A stretch of 18,980 bases of DNA. It comes from CAYSYY01 sp964576115 [NCBI: uncultured Gemmatimonadota bacterium] (GTDB lineage: Bacteria; Blakebacterota; Blakebacteria; Blakebacterales). The notes below the pieces were generated by a model, which was not told the origin of the DNA, made no database searches, and saw only the letters and a list, made by a program, of their open reading frames with translations. Made by a program: the position numbers and the translations under genes. Where the stretch lies: contig CAZNUA010000057.1 of assembly GCA_964576115.1 (NCBI GenBank), forward strand, positions 1 to 18,980. Direction: 5' to 3'. Below are positions 1 through 8,556 of this stretch, in pieces (positions within the stretch are counted from its first letter, which is position 1; the number at the start of each line of letters is the position of its first letter).

Positions 1-362
1 AATCCGGGACGCCGGGCCAGGGAGCGGATCGAGTGCCGCAAATCATTGCCGAGATCGGCCAGAGGTGTCTGCTTCGGTTCGGTCCGCGGCCCGGCCGGAG
101 GACAGTTGTCAAACCAACGATCCACCTCGGTCCGGCTCGAGCGCTGTTCGGAGCGGATCAGATCGAGGGCGGCCGAATCCAGATCGCCCAGCTGGCGGCG
201 GACAAAATCTTCAGCTTCAGCCTGTGATGCGCCGCAGCGCAGAGCCTCGGAATACAGGTCTTCGAGATGATCGGTTACTTCGCTGACAATCCGATCGTCC
301 TTGAGCCCCTCGAGCTCGGGCAGGGGCAGATTCTCTCTGATGAACTCTTCCCAGTCACGCAT
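1..362 (-). CDS. ADOP-family permease, N-terminal part (runs off left edge)
   Basis: About 120 codons are visible, beginning MRDWEEFIRENLPL and open to the edge of the window. The visible part is the soluble prefix domain found at the N-terminus of many ADOP permeases: an acidic helical segment with EVTDHLEDLYSEAL at about residues 27-40 and a QLGDLD motif. It ends with DLRHSIRSLARRPG, the typical lead-in to the first transmembrane helix of a MacB/FtsX permease. The ATG at 360-362 lies inside the end of the PadR gene (8-bp overlap), with a GGAG ribosome site about 7 bases upstream, so translation is probably coupled to the repressor. The transport half is outside the window, so the assignment rests on the prefix domain, the lead-in motif and the PadR partner. 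Substrate unknown. Confidence 0.8.
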   Translation of the reverse strand, partial: MRDWEEFIRENLPLPELEGLKDDRIVSEVTDHLEDLYSEALRCGASQAEAEDFVRRQLGDLDSAALDLIRSEQRSSRTEVDRWFDNCPPAGPRTEPKQTPLADLGNDLRHSIRSLARRPG

Positions 363-687
363 GGCTCTCTCCCATCACATCTCTGACCGCTCCGGTGAAG
401 GCTTCCCATTCCTGCTGCTGACGGGCCAGTACTTTTTCGCCTTCGGCTGTCAGGCGGTAGTAGCAGCGGCGTCGTTCTCCCTTCTTCTCGACCCAGCGGC
501 CCTTGATCCAGCCCTTGTGTTCCATGCGGTAGAGGACCGAATACAGACTCGAGACGAGGAACTCGAGCTGGCCGCCTGACCGGCTCTCGATCAGTTTGCC
601 GATCTCGTAGCCGTGGCGGGATTGGTCTTCGAGGGTGGCCAGGATCAGCATTTCCATGCTGCCCCGTTTCAGTTCCGGCCTGAACAT
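355..687 (-). CDS. PadR-family transcriptional regulator (first PadR-ADOP module)
   Basis: This 110-aa protein has the classic small PadR layout. A winged helix-turn-helix spans about residues 10-80 (MLILATLEDQSRHGYEIGKL, then SLYSVLYRMEHKGWIKG, then a basic wing KKGERRRCYYRLT), followed by one C-terminal dimerisation helix. PadR proteins bind operators as dimers and usually repress their own operon. The ATG at 685-687 is preceded by GGAG at about 9 bases, better placed than the internal Met codons near residue 11. The stop overlaps the start of the ADOP permease, so the two form one operon and the permease is the obvious target. Repeated half-sites at 740-799 are candidate operators. The effector cannot be deduced. 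Confidence 0.95.
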   Translation of the reverse strand: MFRPELKRGSMEMLILATLEDQSRHGYEIGKLIESRSGGQLEFLVSSLYSVLYRMEHKGWIKGRWVEKKGERRRCYYRLTAEGEKVLARQQQEWEAFTGAVRDVMGESHA

Positions 688-845
688 CTTTATTCTCCGT
701 GTCTGGATTACTAGTCGCTGCCACCGTGAGCCGCGGGTGTCACTCCGTTGTACTTCGCGCCACGATACTCCGTGGCATGATAGTACGTAGCATGGAGTAA
801 TACGATGCGTGGGAGGAAAAAGTTGGCGGTGAAATAATGCGGATG
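688..845 (-). promoter_or_regulatory. Promoter/operator region of the first PadR-ADOP operon
   Basis: Non-coding stretch between the PadR start and the terminator of the next operon. It holds a cluster of related half-sites: ACTCCG at 742-747, ACTTCG at 752-757 (exactly 10 bases on) and ACTCCG at 767-772. It also holds an imperfect inverted repeat, TACTCCGTG (766-774) against CATGGAGTA (791-799), 8 of 9 matching with a 16-base spacer that contains TAGTACGTAG. The 740-757 segment recurs upstream of the second padR gene. Autoregulation by PadR is inferred from the arrangement. No convincing -35/-10 pair was found. Confidence 0.5.
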
Positions 846-882
846 AAAAAACAGCCCCCGGAGGTGCCGGTTCCGGGAGCTG
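846..882 (-). terminator. Intrinsic terminator of the second PadR-ADOP operon
   Basis: Read on the minus strand, 32 bases after the permease stop, CAGCTCCCGGA pairs with TCCGGGGGCTG. This gives an 11-bp stem with one G-T wobble and a 9-base loop, followed at once by six T residues. This is the full signature of a Rho-independent terminator. It separates the two PadR-ADOP operons. Confidence 0.9.
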
Positions 883-913
883 CGGTGAGAAAGCCGCGGC
901 GTTGCCTCTCTGC

Positions 914-3658
914 CTATTCGGTGCGCAGACAGTTCACCGGATCGAGCCGCGCGGCCTGTATCGCAGGTAGCAGGGTGGAGAGAGTGGCAACCGCAAGGAT
1001 CAGAACAGTCACGATTCCCATCGTGAAAGGGTCGAGAGGGTCGACGGAGTACAGCAGGCTTCTGATCGAATCGCCGAAGAGGAGCGCGGCCAGGACGCCC
1101 GCAACGAGTCCCGTGACGGTACCGAGCGCCGCTAGAATCAGGCCCTGTCTGAGCAACAGTCCCGTGACAGAACTCCCCGTGGCACCGCAGGCCATCCGTA
1201 CCCCGACCTCCCGGGTTCGCTCTCCGACGACCTGCGACATGACACCGTAGATCCCGAGCGAGGCCAGGATAATGGCGAAGAGAGCGAAGATGACGAGCAG
1301 GAGCATGATCGTGCGTTGATCTCCGATCGAAGCGGCGATCAGATCTTCGATGGTGGCGATGTTTGCGATCGGCAGCTCGGAATCGATCTCGAGGACGGCT
1401 GCCCGTACGGCCGACACCAGTGCCAGAGGTTCACCTGTGGTTCGCAGGATCAGATTTCCGCCTCCCCGGGGTGATTGACGGTTGCAGAAATAAAACTGGA
1501 TCCTGATGTCTTCGAGCAGGGTCTGCTGCAGGGCGTGTCCGAGGACCCCGACAATGGTGAACCAGGTCCCGTTCGGGTCATCGGGATTGCCCGGATCGCC
1601 CCATCCGATCCGCTTGCCCAGCGGATCCTCGCCGGGCCAGAAGCGATCAGCGAACTCTTCGTCGACGATGGCGACCGGCCGGGTGTCGGGTCCGTCGGAG
1701 AGCTCGAAGGAGCGACCCCGCAGCAGAGGCAATCCCAGGGTCTGTTCGAAACCCGGACCGCCGAGCCTGATGTCGCCCCACGGTTGGGGATGGTCGTCAT
1801 CGGGGAAGTACCCTTCTACCGACAGAACGGTCGTACCCCAATTGCCGCTGAAGGGAACGTGCGAGACCATGGCGGCACTCTGAACCCCGGGCAGGGTTCC
1901 GAGACGGGCCTCGACCTCATCCCAGAAGGCTATCTGGCTGGCGGGTTCGGAGTATTGCGAGGCGGGCAGGTTGATGTTGAGACTCAGAAGGTTGCGGGGG
2001 TCGAAGCCGGTCTCGATCCGTTGTAGCCCGTGGATGGTACGCACCAGCAGGCCCGCTCCGGTCAACACGAGCAGGGCCATGGCGAATTCCGCGGCGACCA
2101 GAACACTGCGCAGTCGGGCTCCGCTCCGGTCGGCCTGACCGCTCTGCCCGCCTTCTCTCAGAACGCCCTGGATATCTGTCCGGGAGACCTGAACAGCCGG
2201 TGCGAGACCAAAGACTACGCCTGTCACGAGTGTGATCAGCAGCGTGAAGAGGATGACGGTCGCGTCGATCCCGATCCCGAGGATCCCGAATTCGGCCGGA
2301 CCGAAGGCCACGATCGCTTTGAGACCCCACCAGGCGAAGACAAGTCCCGCCAGGCTGCCGAGTCCGGCCAGAACCGCGCTTTCAGCCAGGAGCATCCCGA
2401 TGAGCGTGCTCCGACCGGCTCCGATCGCCCGGCGCACGGCGATTTCCTTGCGGCGGCGGATCGAGCGAGCCAGAAGCATATTGGCGATGTTGGCACAGGT
2501 CAGCAGCAGGACGAGGGCCACGGCAGCACCGAGCAGCAGGAAGGGGGAGCGATACCCCGACCGGGCCCGTTCGATGAGGGGAGTGACCGGCAGGCTCCAG
2601 TCCTCGGGTGTGAACGGGGCTCCCTCTTCACGCAGGACGGCAGCCTTGGCGTCCATCTCGGCCTGAGCTGCCTCGAGGGTCACATCCTCGGCCAGCCGTG
2701 CCACGGGAGTGAGCCATTCCTGAATGATACTGGTATTGGCGAGTTGATCGGGAGTCAGGGCCAGCGGGGACCAGAGCACGCGAAAGGGGCTGAAGTAGTC
2801 CCGGAAGCCCTGCGGCATGACCCCGACGATATCATATGACTGACCGTTGAGCTGGATCGTCTGCCCGATCACCCCCGGATCGGCCCCGAAGCGGCTCTTC
2901 CAGAACCCGTCACTGAGGATGACCACGTTCGAGGCACCGGCCACATCCTCCTCGGGAGTGAAGGTTCGGCCCAGAGACGGAGCGACGCCGAACACATCGA
3001 AATAGTCCCAGGTGACACGCCCCCCGGTGAGGCGCTCGGGAGGCCCGAGGCCGGTCAGGTTGGGAGCCCAGCCGGTCGTGACCGCCACCCGCTCGAGACT
3101 CTCGATGGTATCCCGGTACTCGAGAAAGCCGCGGACCGAAATATTCGACATGAGGTCTTCCGGCGGATAGTAGTGGTTGATCGTCACGAGCCGGTCGGAT
3201 TCGGGGTAGGGCAGGGGCCGGATGAGAATCGCGTTCACCAGGCCGAAGATCGAGATGTTGGCTCCGATCCCCAGCGCCAGGATGAGCACCACCAGGGCCG
3301 AGAAGCCCGGGTTTCGCCGGAGCTGCCTGAGAGCGTAGTGCAGGTACTGACCGAACTGGTCCACGACATGACCCTTTCTCTCGGGTGAGGCACCCGCCGG
3401 TGTCCGGCGGCGGTATCGTTCGGCATCGAGGACCACATCGACCTCACGGGTTTTGCCGTGCCGGATGGCGTCCAGGCCGTATCTCGTCAGGAGCGAGAAC
3501 GCAGCTCGCCAGAGCCAGAGAGTGGCGTGCAGGCGCCCGTACCGGGGCAGGATGTGTTCGAAATACTGTTCCTCCAGATCGCCGACGAGGAATTCGCGCT
3601 CGTGTCCCGGCAGGGTCAGTTTCAAAAGGCTCAGGGCGATACCGGCCGGCGGGCTCAC
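914..3658 (-). CDS. ADOP-family MacB/FtsX-like permease with N-terminal prefix domain
   Basis: This 914-aa membrane protein has full ADOP architecture. A soluble prefix domain (about 1-80, with FLVGDLEEQYFEHILPRYGR) is followed by the lead-in helix LHYALRQLRRNPGF, TM1 (about 119-146, with LALGIGANISIFGLVNAILI) and a MacB_PCD periplasmic domain. Then come a first FtsX block (KEIAVRRAIGAGRSTLIGML), a second periplasmic domain and a second FtsX block (REVGVRMACGATGSSV, from residue 816). MacB-type permeases usually need an ATPase partner; none is visible here. The start is a GTG at 3656-3658 overlapping the PadR stop by 4 bases, so translation is coupled. Two conserved spots deviate: the second FtsX motif has Cys where most have Leu (MACGA), and the end reads DPVNCLRTE instead of DPVEALR-type. 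Transport substrate unknown. Confidence 0.92.
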   Translation of the reverse strand: MSPPAGIALSLLKLTLPGHEREFLVGDLEEQYFEHILPRYGRLHATLWLWRAAFSLLTRYGLDAIRHGKTREVDVVLDAERYRRRTPAGASPERKGHVVDQFGQYLHYALRQLRRNPGFSALVVLILALGIGANISIFGLVNAILIRPLPYPESDRLVTINHYYPPEDLMSNISVRGFLEYRDTIESLERVAVTTGWAPNLTGLGPPERLTGGRVTWDYFDVFGVAPSLGRTFTPEEDVAGASNVVILSDGFWKSRFGADPGVIGQTIQLNGQSYDIVGVMPQGFRDYFSPFRVLWSPLALTPDQLANTSIIQEWLTPVARLAEDVTLEAAQAEMDAKAAVLREEGAPFTPEDWSLPVTPLIERARSGYRSPFLLLGAAVALVLLLTCANIANMLLARSIRRRKEIAVRRAIGAGRSTLIGMLLAESAVLAGLGSLAGLVFAWWGLKAIVAFGPAEFGILGIGIDATVILFTLLITLVTGVVFGLAPAVQVSRTDIQGVLREGGQSGQADRSGARLRSVLVAAEFAMALLVLTGAGLLVRTIHGLQRIETGFDPRNLLSLNINLPASQYSEPASQIAFWDEVEARLGTLPGVQSAAMVSHVPFSGNWGTTVLSVEGYFPDDDHPQPWGDIRLGGPGFEQTLGLPLLRGRSFELSDGPDTRPVAIVDEEFADRFWPGEDPLGKRIGWGDPGNPDDPNGTWFTIVGVLGHALQQTLLEDIRIQFYFCNRQSPRGGGNLILRTTGEPLALVSAVRAAVLEIDSELPIANIATIEDLIAASIGDQRTIMLLLVIFALFAIILASLGIYGVMSQVVGERTREVGVRMACGATGSSVTGLLLRQGLILAALGTVTGLVAGVLAALLFGDSIRSLLYSVDPLDPFTMGIVTVLILAVATLSTLLPAIQAARLDPVNCLRTE

Positions 3659-3990
3659 GACACTTCTCCCAGCACCTGTTCGAGTCCGGCCGACAGACGC
3701 CGGACCGCACCAAGGGCTGTTTGTACCGCTTCCAATCCCTCGGGCTCCACGCGGTAGAAACGGCGCGGCCGTCCTCCGCGCATGGCCCGCGAATCACCCC
3801 GGCGCGAATGCAGATACCCTTTCTCTTCGAGCCGGTTCAAAGTGGTATAGACCGCTCCGCTCGAAACCGCACGCCCGGTGCGTTCCTCGATCTCGCGGGT
3901 GATAGTGACGGCATAGGCGTTCTCACCAAGCCGCAGAATTGCGAGAACGATCAATTGCTCGAATTCACCCAGAGGTGTGGCGTGGCCCAT
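3655..3990 (-). CDS. PadR-family transcriptional regulator (second PadR-ADOP module)
   Basis: A 111-aa PadR protein. The winged helix covers about residues 8-85 (FEQLIVLAILRLGENAYAVTI, then SSGAVYTTLNRLEEKGYLHS, then the basic wing RGGRPRRFYRVEPEG), followed by a single C-terminal helix. It differs clearly from the other PadR here (SGAVYTTLNRLEEKG against SSLYSVLYRMEHKG), so the two are not a recent duplication. A GGGGGAG ribosome site precedes the ATG closely. Its stop overlaps the GTG start of the ADOP permease by 4 bases, giving a two-gene operon ending at the terminator at 846-882. Likely an autorepressor of this operon; a candidate operator lies at 4029-4046. Confidence 0.95.
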   Translation of the reverse strand: MGHATPLGEFEQLIVLAILRLGENAYAVTITREIEERTGRAVSSGAVYTTLNRLEEKGYLHSRRGDSRAMRGGRPRRFYRVEPEGLEAVQTALGAVRRLSAGLEQVLGEVS

Positions 3991-4164
3991 GTCTCCCCCT
4001 TTTTCCCTACAATGTCTGCCCGTTCATACGAAGTACGTCGGAGTGAAGTTTCAAAATTCCCTGCATTGTCGGGAAAGGGTGAAGTTGGGAGTGAATCCGG
4101 ACCCGCGGGATAGTAGACTCCCTGCGGTTCAATGTCGCAGCCGCTGTACCGGGAGGAAGAATTC
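3991..4164. promoter_or_regulatory. Divergent control region between PadR and the hybrid histidine kinase
   Basis: This 174-bp gap must hold promoters in both directions. At 4029-4046 lies CGAAGTAC-GT-CGGAGTGA, matching the minus-strand element upstream of the other padR (740-757) at 16 of 18 positions. A further GGAGTGAA copy occurs at 4088-4095. A short inverted repeat TTCCC/GGGAA (4057-4061 and 4071-4075) lies between them. For the kinase, TTGGGA (4085-4090) and GATAGT (4109-4114), 18 apart, form a weak sigma70-like pair. The PadR site may therefore also affect the kinase. Confidence 0.45.
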
Positions 4165-6069
4165 ATGAGCGATACCGTGCCGGTCGTCGAGCAGCCCTTT
4201 GCCGGCGCCGAAGAGATCTACCGTACCGTTGTTGAAAACACCTCCGACGGTATCGTCCTGGTCCAGGACGGCCGGATCGTCTTCGCCAACCGACGGGTCG
4301 GCGAGATCCTGGGCGTTCCGGCCGAAGCTCTGCAGGGCCGGGATTTCATCGGCTTCATCGCCCCCGGAGACCGGACCGAATTGCTCGACAAGCATACCCG
4401 GCTGCTCTCCGGCGACGATCCCGGCCGGGTGCATGAGATCGGGTACCTGCGTGAGGGAGAGAGGACCGGTTCGGCACTCATGAGTGTGACTCCGGTCGAG
4501 TGGGCAGGGCGTCCGGCCATTGTGGCGATCTTCACCGATTATACGGCCCGCAAAGCGGCCGAGGATGCCCTGGCGGCCAGCGAGGAGAAATTCCGCAGCC
4601 TGGTGACCGACATGCCGGTCGGTGTCTTCGAGACCACTTCCGACGGGCGTGTTCTGCTCTGGAACCGGCGCTGTGAAGAACTCTCCGGCTATTCCTTCTC
4701 ACATATGCAGACCATCCGCATGGAAGAGATCTACAACGATCCCGCCGAACGGGAAGACTTTGTCCGGACCATGCGTGAAAGGGGGGTAGTGAGGGATTAT
4801 GAAATCACCATCAGGAATGCTCACGATCGCCTGCGTACGGTTCTGGTCTCGGCTCACATCGGAGAACGTGAAGGAGAGAATGTCATCCGTGGTTCCTTCG
4901 AAGATGTGACCGAGCGCAAGCAGCTCGAAGAACAGCTGCGCCAGTCGCAGAAGATGGAAGCAGTCGGACGGTTGGCAGGGGGAGTAGCCCACGATTTCAA
5001 CAATCTGCTCACGGTCATCATCGGCAATGTGCAGATGGCGGTCATGGACCCTGAACTGTCGACTAAATTGCGGAATCGGTTCGATAGTATCCGGAAGGCG
5101 GGGGATCAGGCCCGGCTCCTGACCGACCAGTTGCTGGCCTTCAGCCGCAAGCAGATGATCCAGCCCCGCATCGTGAACATCAACGAACTGATCCGTGAAT
5201 CCGAAAACCTGCTCACCCAGGCTCTGGGCGAGGATGTGATCCTGGATATGCATCTGAGCGCCGAGGAATGTCACGTGCGCTTCGACGCCGGACAGTTCGG
5301 CCAGGTTCTGATGAATCTGGCGGTCAATGCCCGGGATGCGATGCCGAATGGCGGGAGCATTACGATCGCGACCTCTCTGGTCAGCCTGGACGAATACTAT
5401 GCCGCCTCGCATCCCGATTTCCGCGTTGGCGAGTATGTTCAGATATACCTGTCAGACACTGGACACGGTATGGACGATCAGACCCGCCAGCTGATCTTCG
5501 AACCCTTCTTCACCACCAAAGGGGAGGGGGGGACCGGGCTGGGTCTCTCGACCGTCTATGGCATCCTGAGGCAGAATGGCGGTGATATTTCGGTTGTGAG
5601 CGAACCGGGAGCGGGAAGTACCTTCACACTCTACATCCCCCGGGTCAGCGATCCGACCGAGGTGGTCGACGACGAGGCCGAGTCGGAGTTTCTCAAAGGG
5701 ACCGAGCGCGTCCTGCTGGTCGAAGACGATAATCTGGTCCGTCGGCTGGCCGAGGAAATCCTGCATCGGGCGGGATATACGGTCACCAGCTTTGAATCGG
5801 CTCCGGAGGCGGTCGCCTGGGGTCGGGAGAACCTCAATGCGATCGATCTGCTGATCACCGATGTCGTCATGCCCGAACAGAGCGGGAAAGACGTGGCCGA
5901 CGTGCTGACCGGTCTGAATCCCGCCCTGCGGGTTCTCTACATGAGCGGCTATACCGATGAAGCCATCTCACACCACGGTGTCCTCGAGGAGGGTGTCTCG
6001 TTCATCAACAAACCCTTCACCCCTCGCTCGCTGACCGAGATCGTCCGGGAGGTCATCGAGGCCGACTGA
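4165..6069 (+). CDS. PAS-PAS hybrid sensor histidine kinase with C-terminal receiver
   Basis: A 634-aa protein. An N-terminal PAS domain (about 15-125) and a second PAS domain (about 138-252, opening with [17 protein letters not shown]) are followed by a HisKA dimerisation domain with phospho-acceptor His276 in [11 protein letters not shown]. The HATPase has an N box ([10 protein letters not shown], about 384-393), a G1 box (DTGHGMD, from 431) and a TGLGLS G2 box. The C-terminal receiver has acidic pocket 520-522, phospho-acceptor Asp566 in LLITDVVMP, Ser594 and Lys616. No signal peptide or membrane span is seen, so it should be cytosolic. A longer frame begins at 4132, but GGAGG at 4152-4156 sits 8 bases before ATG 4165, which is the start chosen. 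No output domain or separate response regulator lies nearby, so its phosphorelay partner is outside the window. Confidence 0.93.
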   Translation: MSDTVPVVEQPFAGAEEIYRTVVENTSDGIVLVQDGRIVFANRRVGEILGVPAEALQGRDFIGFIAPGDRTELLDKHTRLLSGDDPGRVHEIGYLREGERTGSALMSVTPVEWAGRPAIVAIFTDYTARKAAEDALAASEEKFRSLVTDMPVGVFETTSDGRVLLWNRRCEELSGYSFSHMQTIRMEEIYNDPAEREDFVRTMRERGVVRDYEITIRNAHDRLRTVLVSAHIGEREGENVIRGSFEDVTERKQLEEQLRQSQKMEAVGRLAGGVAHDFNNLLTVIIGNVQMAVMDPELSTKLRNRFDSIRKAGDQARLLTDQLLAFSRKQMIQPRIVNINELIRESENLLTQALGEDVILDMHLSAEECHVRFDAGQFGQVLMNLAVNARDAMPNGGSITIATSLVSLDEYYAASHPDFRVGEYVQIYLSDTGHGMDDQTRQLIFEPFFTTKGEGGTGLGLSTVYGILRQNGGDISVVSEPGAGSTFTLYIPRVSDPTEVVDDEAESEFLKGTERVLLVEDDNLVRRLAEEILHRAGYTVTSFESAPEAVAWGRENLNAIDLLITDVVMPEQSGKDVADVLTGLNPALRVLYMSGYTDEAISHHGVLEEGVSFINKPFTPRSLTEIVREVIEAD

Positions 6070-6076
6070 GATAGTG

Positions 6077-6104
6077 CCGGAGACGCAGCGCAGACCGCTG
6101 CCGG
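6077..6104. terminator. Possible hairpin between two convergent genes
   Basis: GCAGCG (6085-6090) and CGCTGC (6096-6101) form a perfect 6-bp stem with a 5-base loop, flanked by CCGG on both sides. It lies 15 bases after the kinase stop and before the end of the convergent ADOP gene, where a bidirectional terminator would be expected. There is no T tract on either strand, so the call is weak. Confidence 0.3.
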
Positions 6105-6141
6105 TGGATTGCTCCGACAGGTTACCGGGACCGGTCGTGCT

Positions 6142-8556
6142 CTACTCCACCTGCAGAGCCCTGACCGGATCGACTTTGGCTGCCCGCCAGCTCGGCAGCA
6201 GACAGGCGGCCAGGGCGATGACGACCAGGAACAGGCTCACACCGACAAAGGTTGTCATGTCACCGACACCGATGTCGTACAGCAGGTCGGTCAGAAGCCG
6301 GTTGGTGCCGAGCGCGCCGGCAAGGCCGACCAGAAGGCCGATTCCGACCAGCACCATACCCCGCGTCATGATCATGGTGATCACCCGCGAAGCGTTCGCT
6401 CCCAGCGCCAGGCGCACGCCGATCTCTCGATAGCGACTGTTGACGTAGTACGCGAGCACGCCGTAGAGACCGGTGGCCGACAACAAGAGCGCAATCACGG
6501 CGAAAACGGCCAGCAGACCGGTGATGATCCGCGTCGTTCCCAGCGAGTCGGCGATGATCGTCTGCATGGTCATCGGTTCGGCCAGCGGGATGTTGCGGTC
6601 GAGCCGGGCGAGCATCTCGCGCAGCGGTCCCACCGCCGCTGTCGCCGCGCCGGTGGTCCGGATCGCGAGTTTAACGTTGGCGATGGGCGAGAGGGTGAAG
6701 GGGAAGTACATCGACCGGTAGGGATTCGAGGATATGTGCGAAATCCGGGTATTCCCGACGATACCGATGATTTCGAAGTTGACCGTTTCTCCGATATTGA
6801 CGGCCAGCTGTTTGCCGACCGGATTCTGGTCGGGGAAGATGGTCTCGGCCAGGCGCTGGTTGATCACGACCAGAGGCCGCCCAGAGGTCATATCGGCGCT
6901 CTCGATGCCCCGGCCCGCGATGAGCGGGATCTGCATGGTCTCGAAATACCCGGGCATGGTCAGGCGGGCATATGCCGTCTGCCATTCGCTCGGGTCCACC
7001 GGCGGCTGGTCGGCATCCCAGATGTAGATGTCACCGCCGCTGTCGCGCAGCGGCAGGCGGTCTATCAGGCCCGCCGACGCCACCCCCGGCAGGGCTCGGG
7101 CTTCGGTCACGATCCGATCGAACATCTGATAACGCTGTCCCGGGTCGGGGTAGGCGTCCTCGGGCAGCTGCAGTTCGGCGGTCAGCAGGTTGCCGGTCGC
7201 GAAGCCGGGATCGACTCCGCCCAGCCGGGCGTAACTGCGGATCAGCAGGCCGGCACCGATGAGCAGGAGGACCGACAGGGCAACCTGAATCGTGACCAGG
7301 GCGTTCCGCAGCCGGGTTGTGCCGCTGGCCTCGGTCGTGCCCACCCCCGAGCGAAGATGATCGGTGAGGTTGACCGGGGTACCGCGCCAGGCGGGGATGA
7401 TCCCGAAGATCAGGCCGGTCAGCACCGAGATGGCCAGGGCGAAGAGGAGCACCCGGGGATCCATTTCCAGACCGGTGATCCCCAGTTCGTGCAGGGGCAT
7501 GAGGCGGAGCATCACTCCCTGCAGTGAGGCGGCCAGCAGGATGCCGGCGATACCGGCCGCGATGGCCATGAGGAAACTCTCGGTCAGCAGCTGGCCGATC
7601 AGACGACCGCGCGCCGCGCCCAGTGAGGCCCGCACCGCCATCTCGTTCAGGCGGGTGGTACCGCGGGCCAGCAGCAGGCTGGCCACGTTCCCGCAGGCGA
7701 TGAGCAGGACCAGAGCCAGGGCCGCGGAGAGCAGGACAATTCGGGTTTGCCAGCCTTCGGTGATGTACTCGTTCACGGGCGTGAGCAACAGCCCCTTGTT
7801 TTCGTTGGTGTCGGGATACTCCGCCGCCAGTCGCTCGCAGAGCAGGTCGATTTCGGTCTGGGCCTGTTCGATGTCGGATCCCGGGGCCAGGCGGGCCACC
7901 ACCTGGAAATTGTGCCACTGCCGGCCGTCGGCCCAGGGGCCGTCGCGCCAGGTCGGACGCCAGATGTCGGCGTCAAACAGGAACCAGAAGTCCTCGGGCA
8001 TGGCGCCGACGATCGTGTACGGGGTGCCGTCGACGAGCAGGGTCGAGCCGACCGCCGAAGCGGATCCCCCGAAACGCTGCTGCCAGTACTCGTAGCTGAT
8101 CATGACCACATTGGTCAGCCCCCCGGCGGTGCCTTCCTCGGCCGTAAAATGGCGGCCGATGACCGGATCGACCCCCAGGGTGTGAAAGATGTCCCAGGTC
8201 ACGTAGCAGCCCTCGACCCGGTCGGGTTCGGCCTCGCCGAGAATGGTGTGCCGGCGGGTGAAGCTGGTGATGGCGGCCAGATGCGTGAAAGACCGGCTCT
8301 GTTCCCGGTAATCGTAGAGATCGTACCCGGAGACATTGGGGCCGATGTTGCCGCTGAAGGTCGAGCGGCCCATGACGATCTCGCCGGGCTCGGCATACGG
8401 CAGATCCCGGAACATGATCGCGTTCAAAGTGCTGAACATGGCCGTATTGGCGCCGATACCCACCGCCAGGGTGAGGATGATGGTCAGCGTGAACCAGGGG
8501 CGTTTCTTCATGACGCGCAGGGCGTATCCGAGGTCGTGGCGCAGGTTCTTGATCAT
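6142..8556 (-). CDS. ADOP-family MacB/FtsX-like permease, short form without prefix domain
   Basis: An 804-aa membrane protein starting directly with the lead-in MIKNLRHDLGYALRVMKKRP and TM1 (about 22-48, LAVGIGANTAMFSTLNAIMF). Then follow periplasmic domain 1, an FtsX block (about 270-395, with NEMAVRASLGAARGRLIG from 304), periplasmic domain 2, and a second FtsX block (about 675-797, with REIGVRLALGA at 710-720). It ends AAKVDPVRALQVE, the normal family ending. The ATG at 8554-8556 is preceded by GGAGG at a rather long 11-base spacing. There is no PadR gene beside it and no ATPase. It is convergent with the kinase and divergent from the next ADOP gene. Function by family: an inner-membrane MacB-like permease, possibly acting as a mechanotransmission or efflux component; substrate unknown. 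Confidence 0.92.
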   Translation of the reverse strand: MIKNLRHDLGYALRVMKKRPWFTLTIILTLAVGIGANTAMFSTLNAIMFRDLPYAEPGEIVMGRSTFSGNIGPNVSGYDLYDYREQSRSFTHLAAITSFTRRHTILGEAEPDRVEGCYVTWDIFHTLGVDPVIGRHFTAEEGTAGGLTNVVMISYEYWQQRFGGSASAVGSTLLVDGTPYTIVGAMPEDFWFLFDADIWRPTWRDGPWADGRQWHNFQVVARLAPGSDIEQAQTEIDLLCERLAAEYPDTNENKGLLLTPVNEYITEGWQTRIVLLSAALALVLLIACGNVASLLLARGTTRLNEMAVRASLGAARGRLIGQLLTESFLMAIAAGIAGILLAASLQGVMLRLMPLHELGITGLEMDPRVLLFALAISVLTGLIFGIIPAWRGTPVNLTDHLRSGVGTTEASGTTRLRNALVTIQVALSVLLLIGAGLLIRSYARLGGVDPGFATGNLLTAELQLPEDAYPDPGQRYQMFDRIVTEARALPGVASAGLIDRLPLRDSGGDIYIWDADQPPVDPSEWQTAYARLTMPGYFETMQIPLIAGRGIESADMTSGRPLVVINQRLAETIFPDQNPVGKQLAVNIGETVNFEIIGIVGNTRISHISSNPYRSMYFPFTLSPIANVKLAIRTTGAATAAVGPLREMLARLDRNIPLAEPMTMQTIIADSLGTTRIITGLLAVFAVIALLLSATGLYGVLAYYVNSRYREIGVRLALGANASRVITMIMTRGMVLVGIGLLVGLAGALGTNRLLTDLLYDIGVGDMTTFVGVSLFLVVIALAACLLPSWRAAKVDPVRALQVE

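Noticed and set aside
2030-2839. A 269-aa open frame on the plus strand inside the long ADOP gene
   Set aside because: Antisense shadow with highly polar, motif-free composition; the minus-strand frame has clear ADOP domains throughout.
4132-4164. Upstream ATG adding 11 residues to the hybrid kinase
   Set aside because: The good GGAGG site lies between this ATG and ATG 4165, at ideal distance for the latter.
6109-7527. A 472-aa open frame on the plus strand
   Set aside because: It lies wholly antisense to the 804-aa ADOP gene or its end, has no family motif, and its His/Gln/Asp/Arg-rich composition is typical of a reverse-strand shadow of GC-rich coding DNA.
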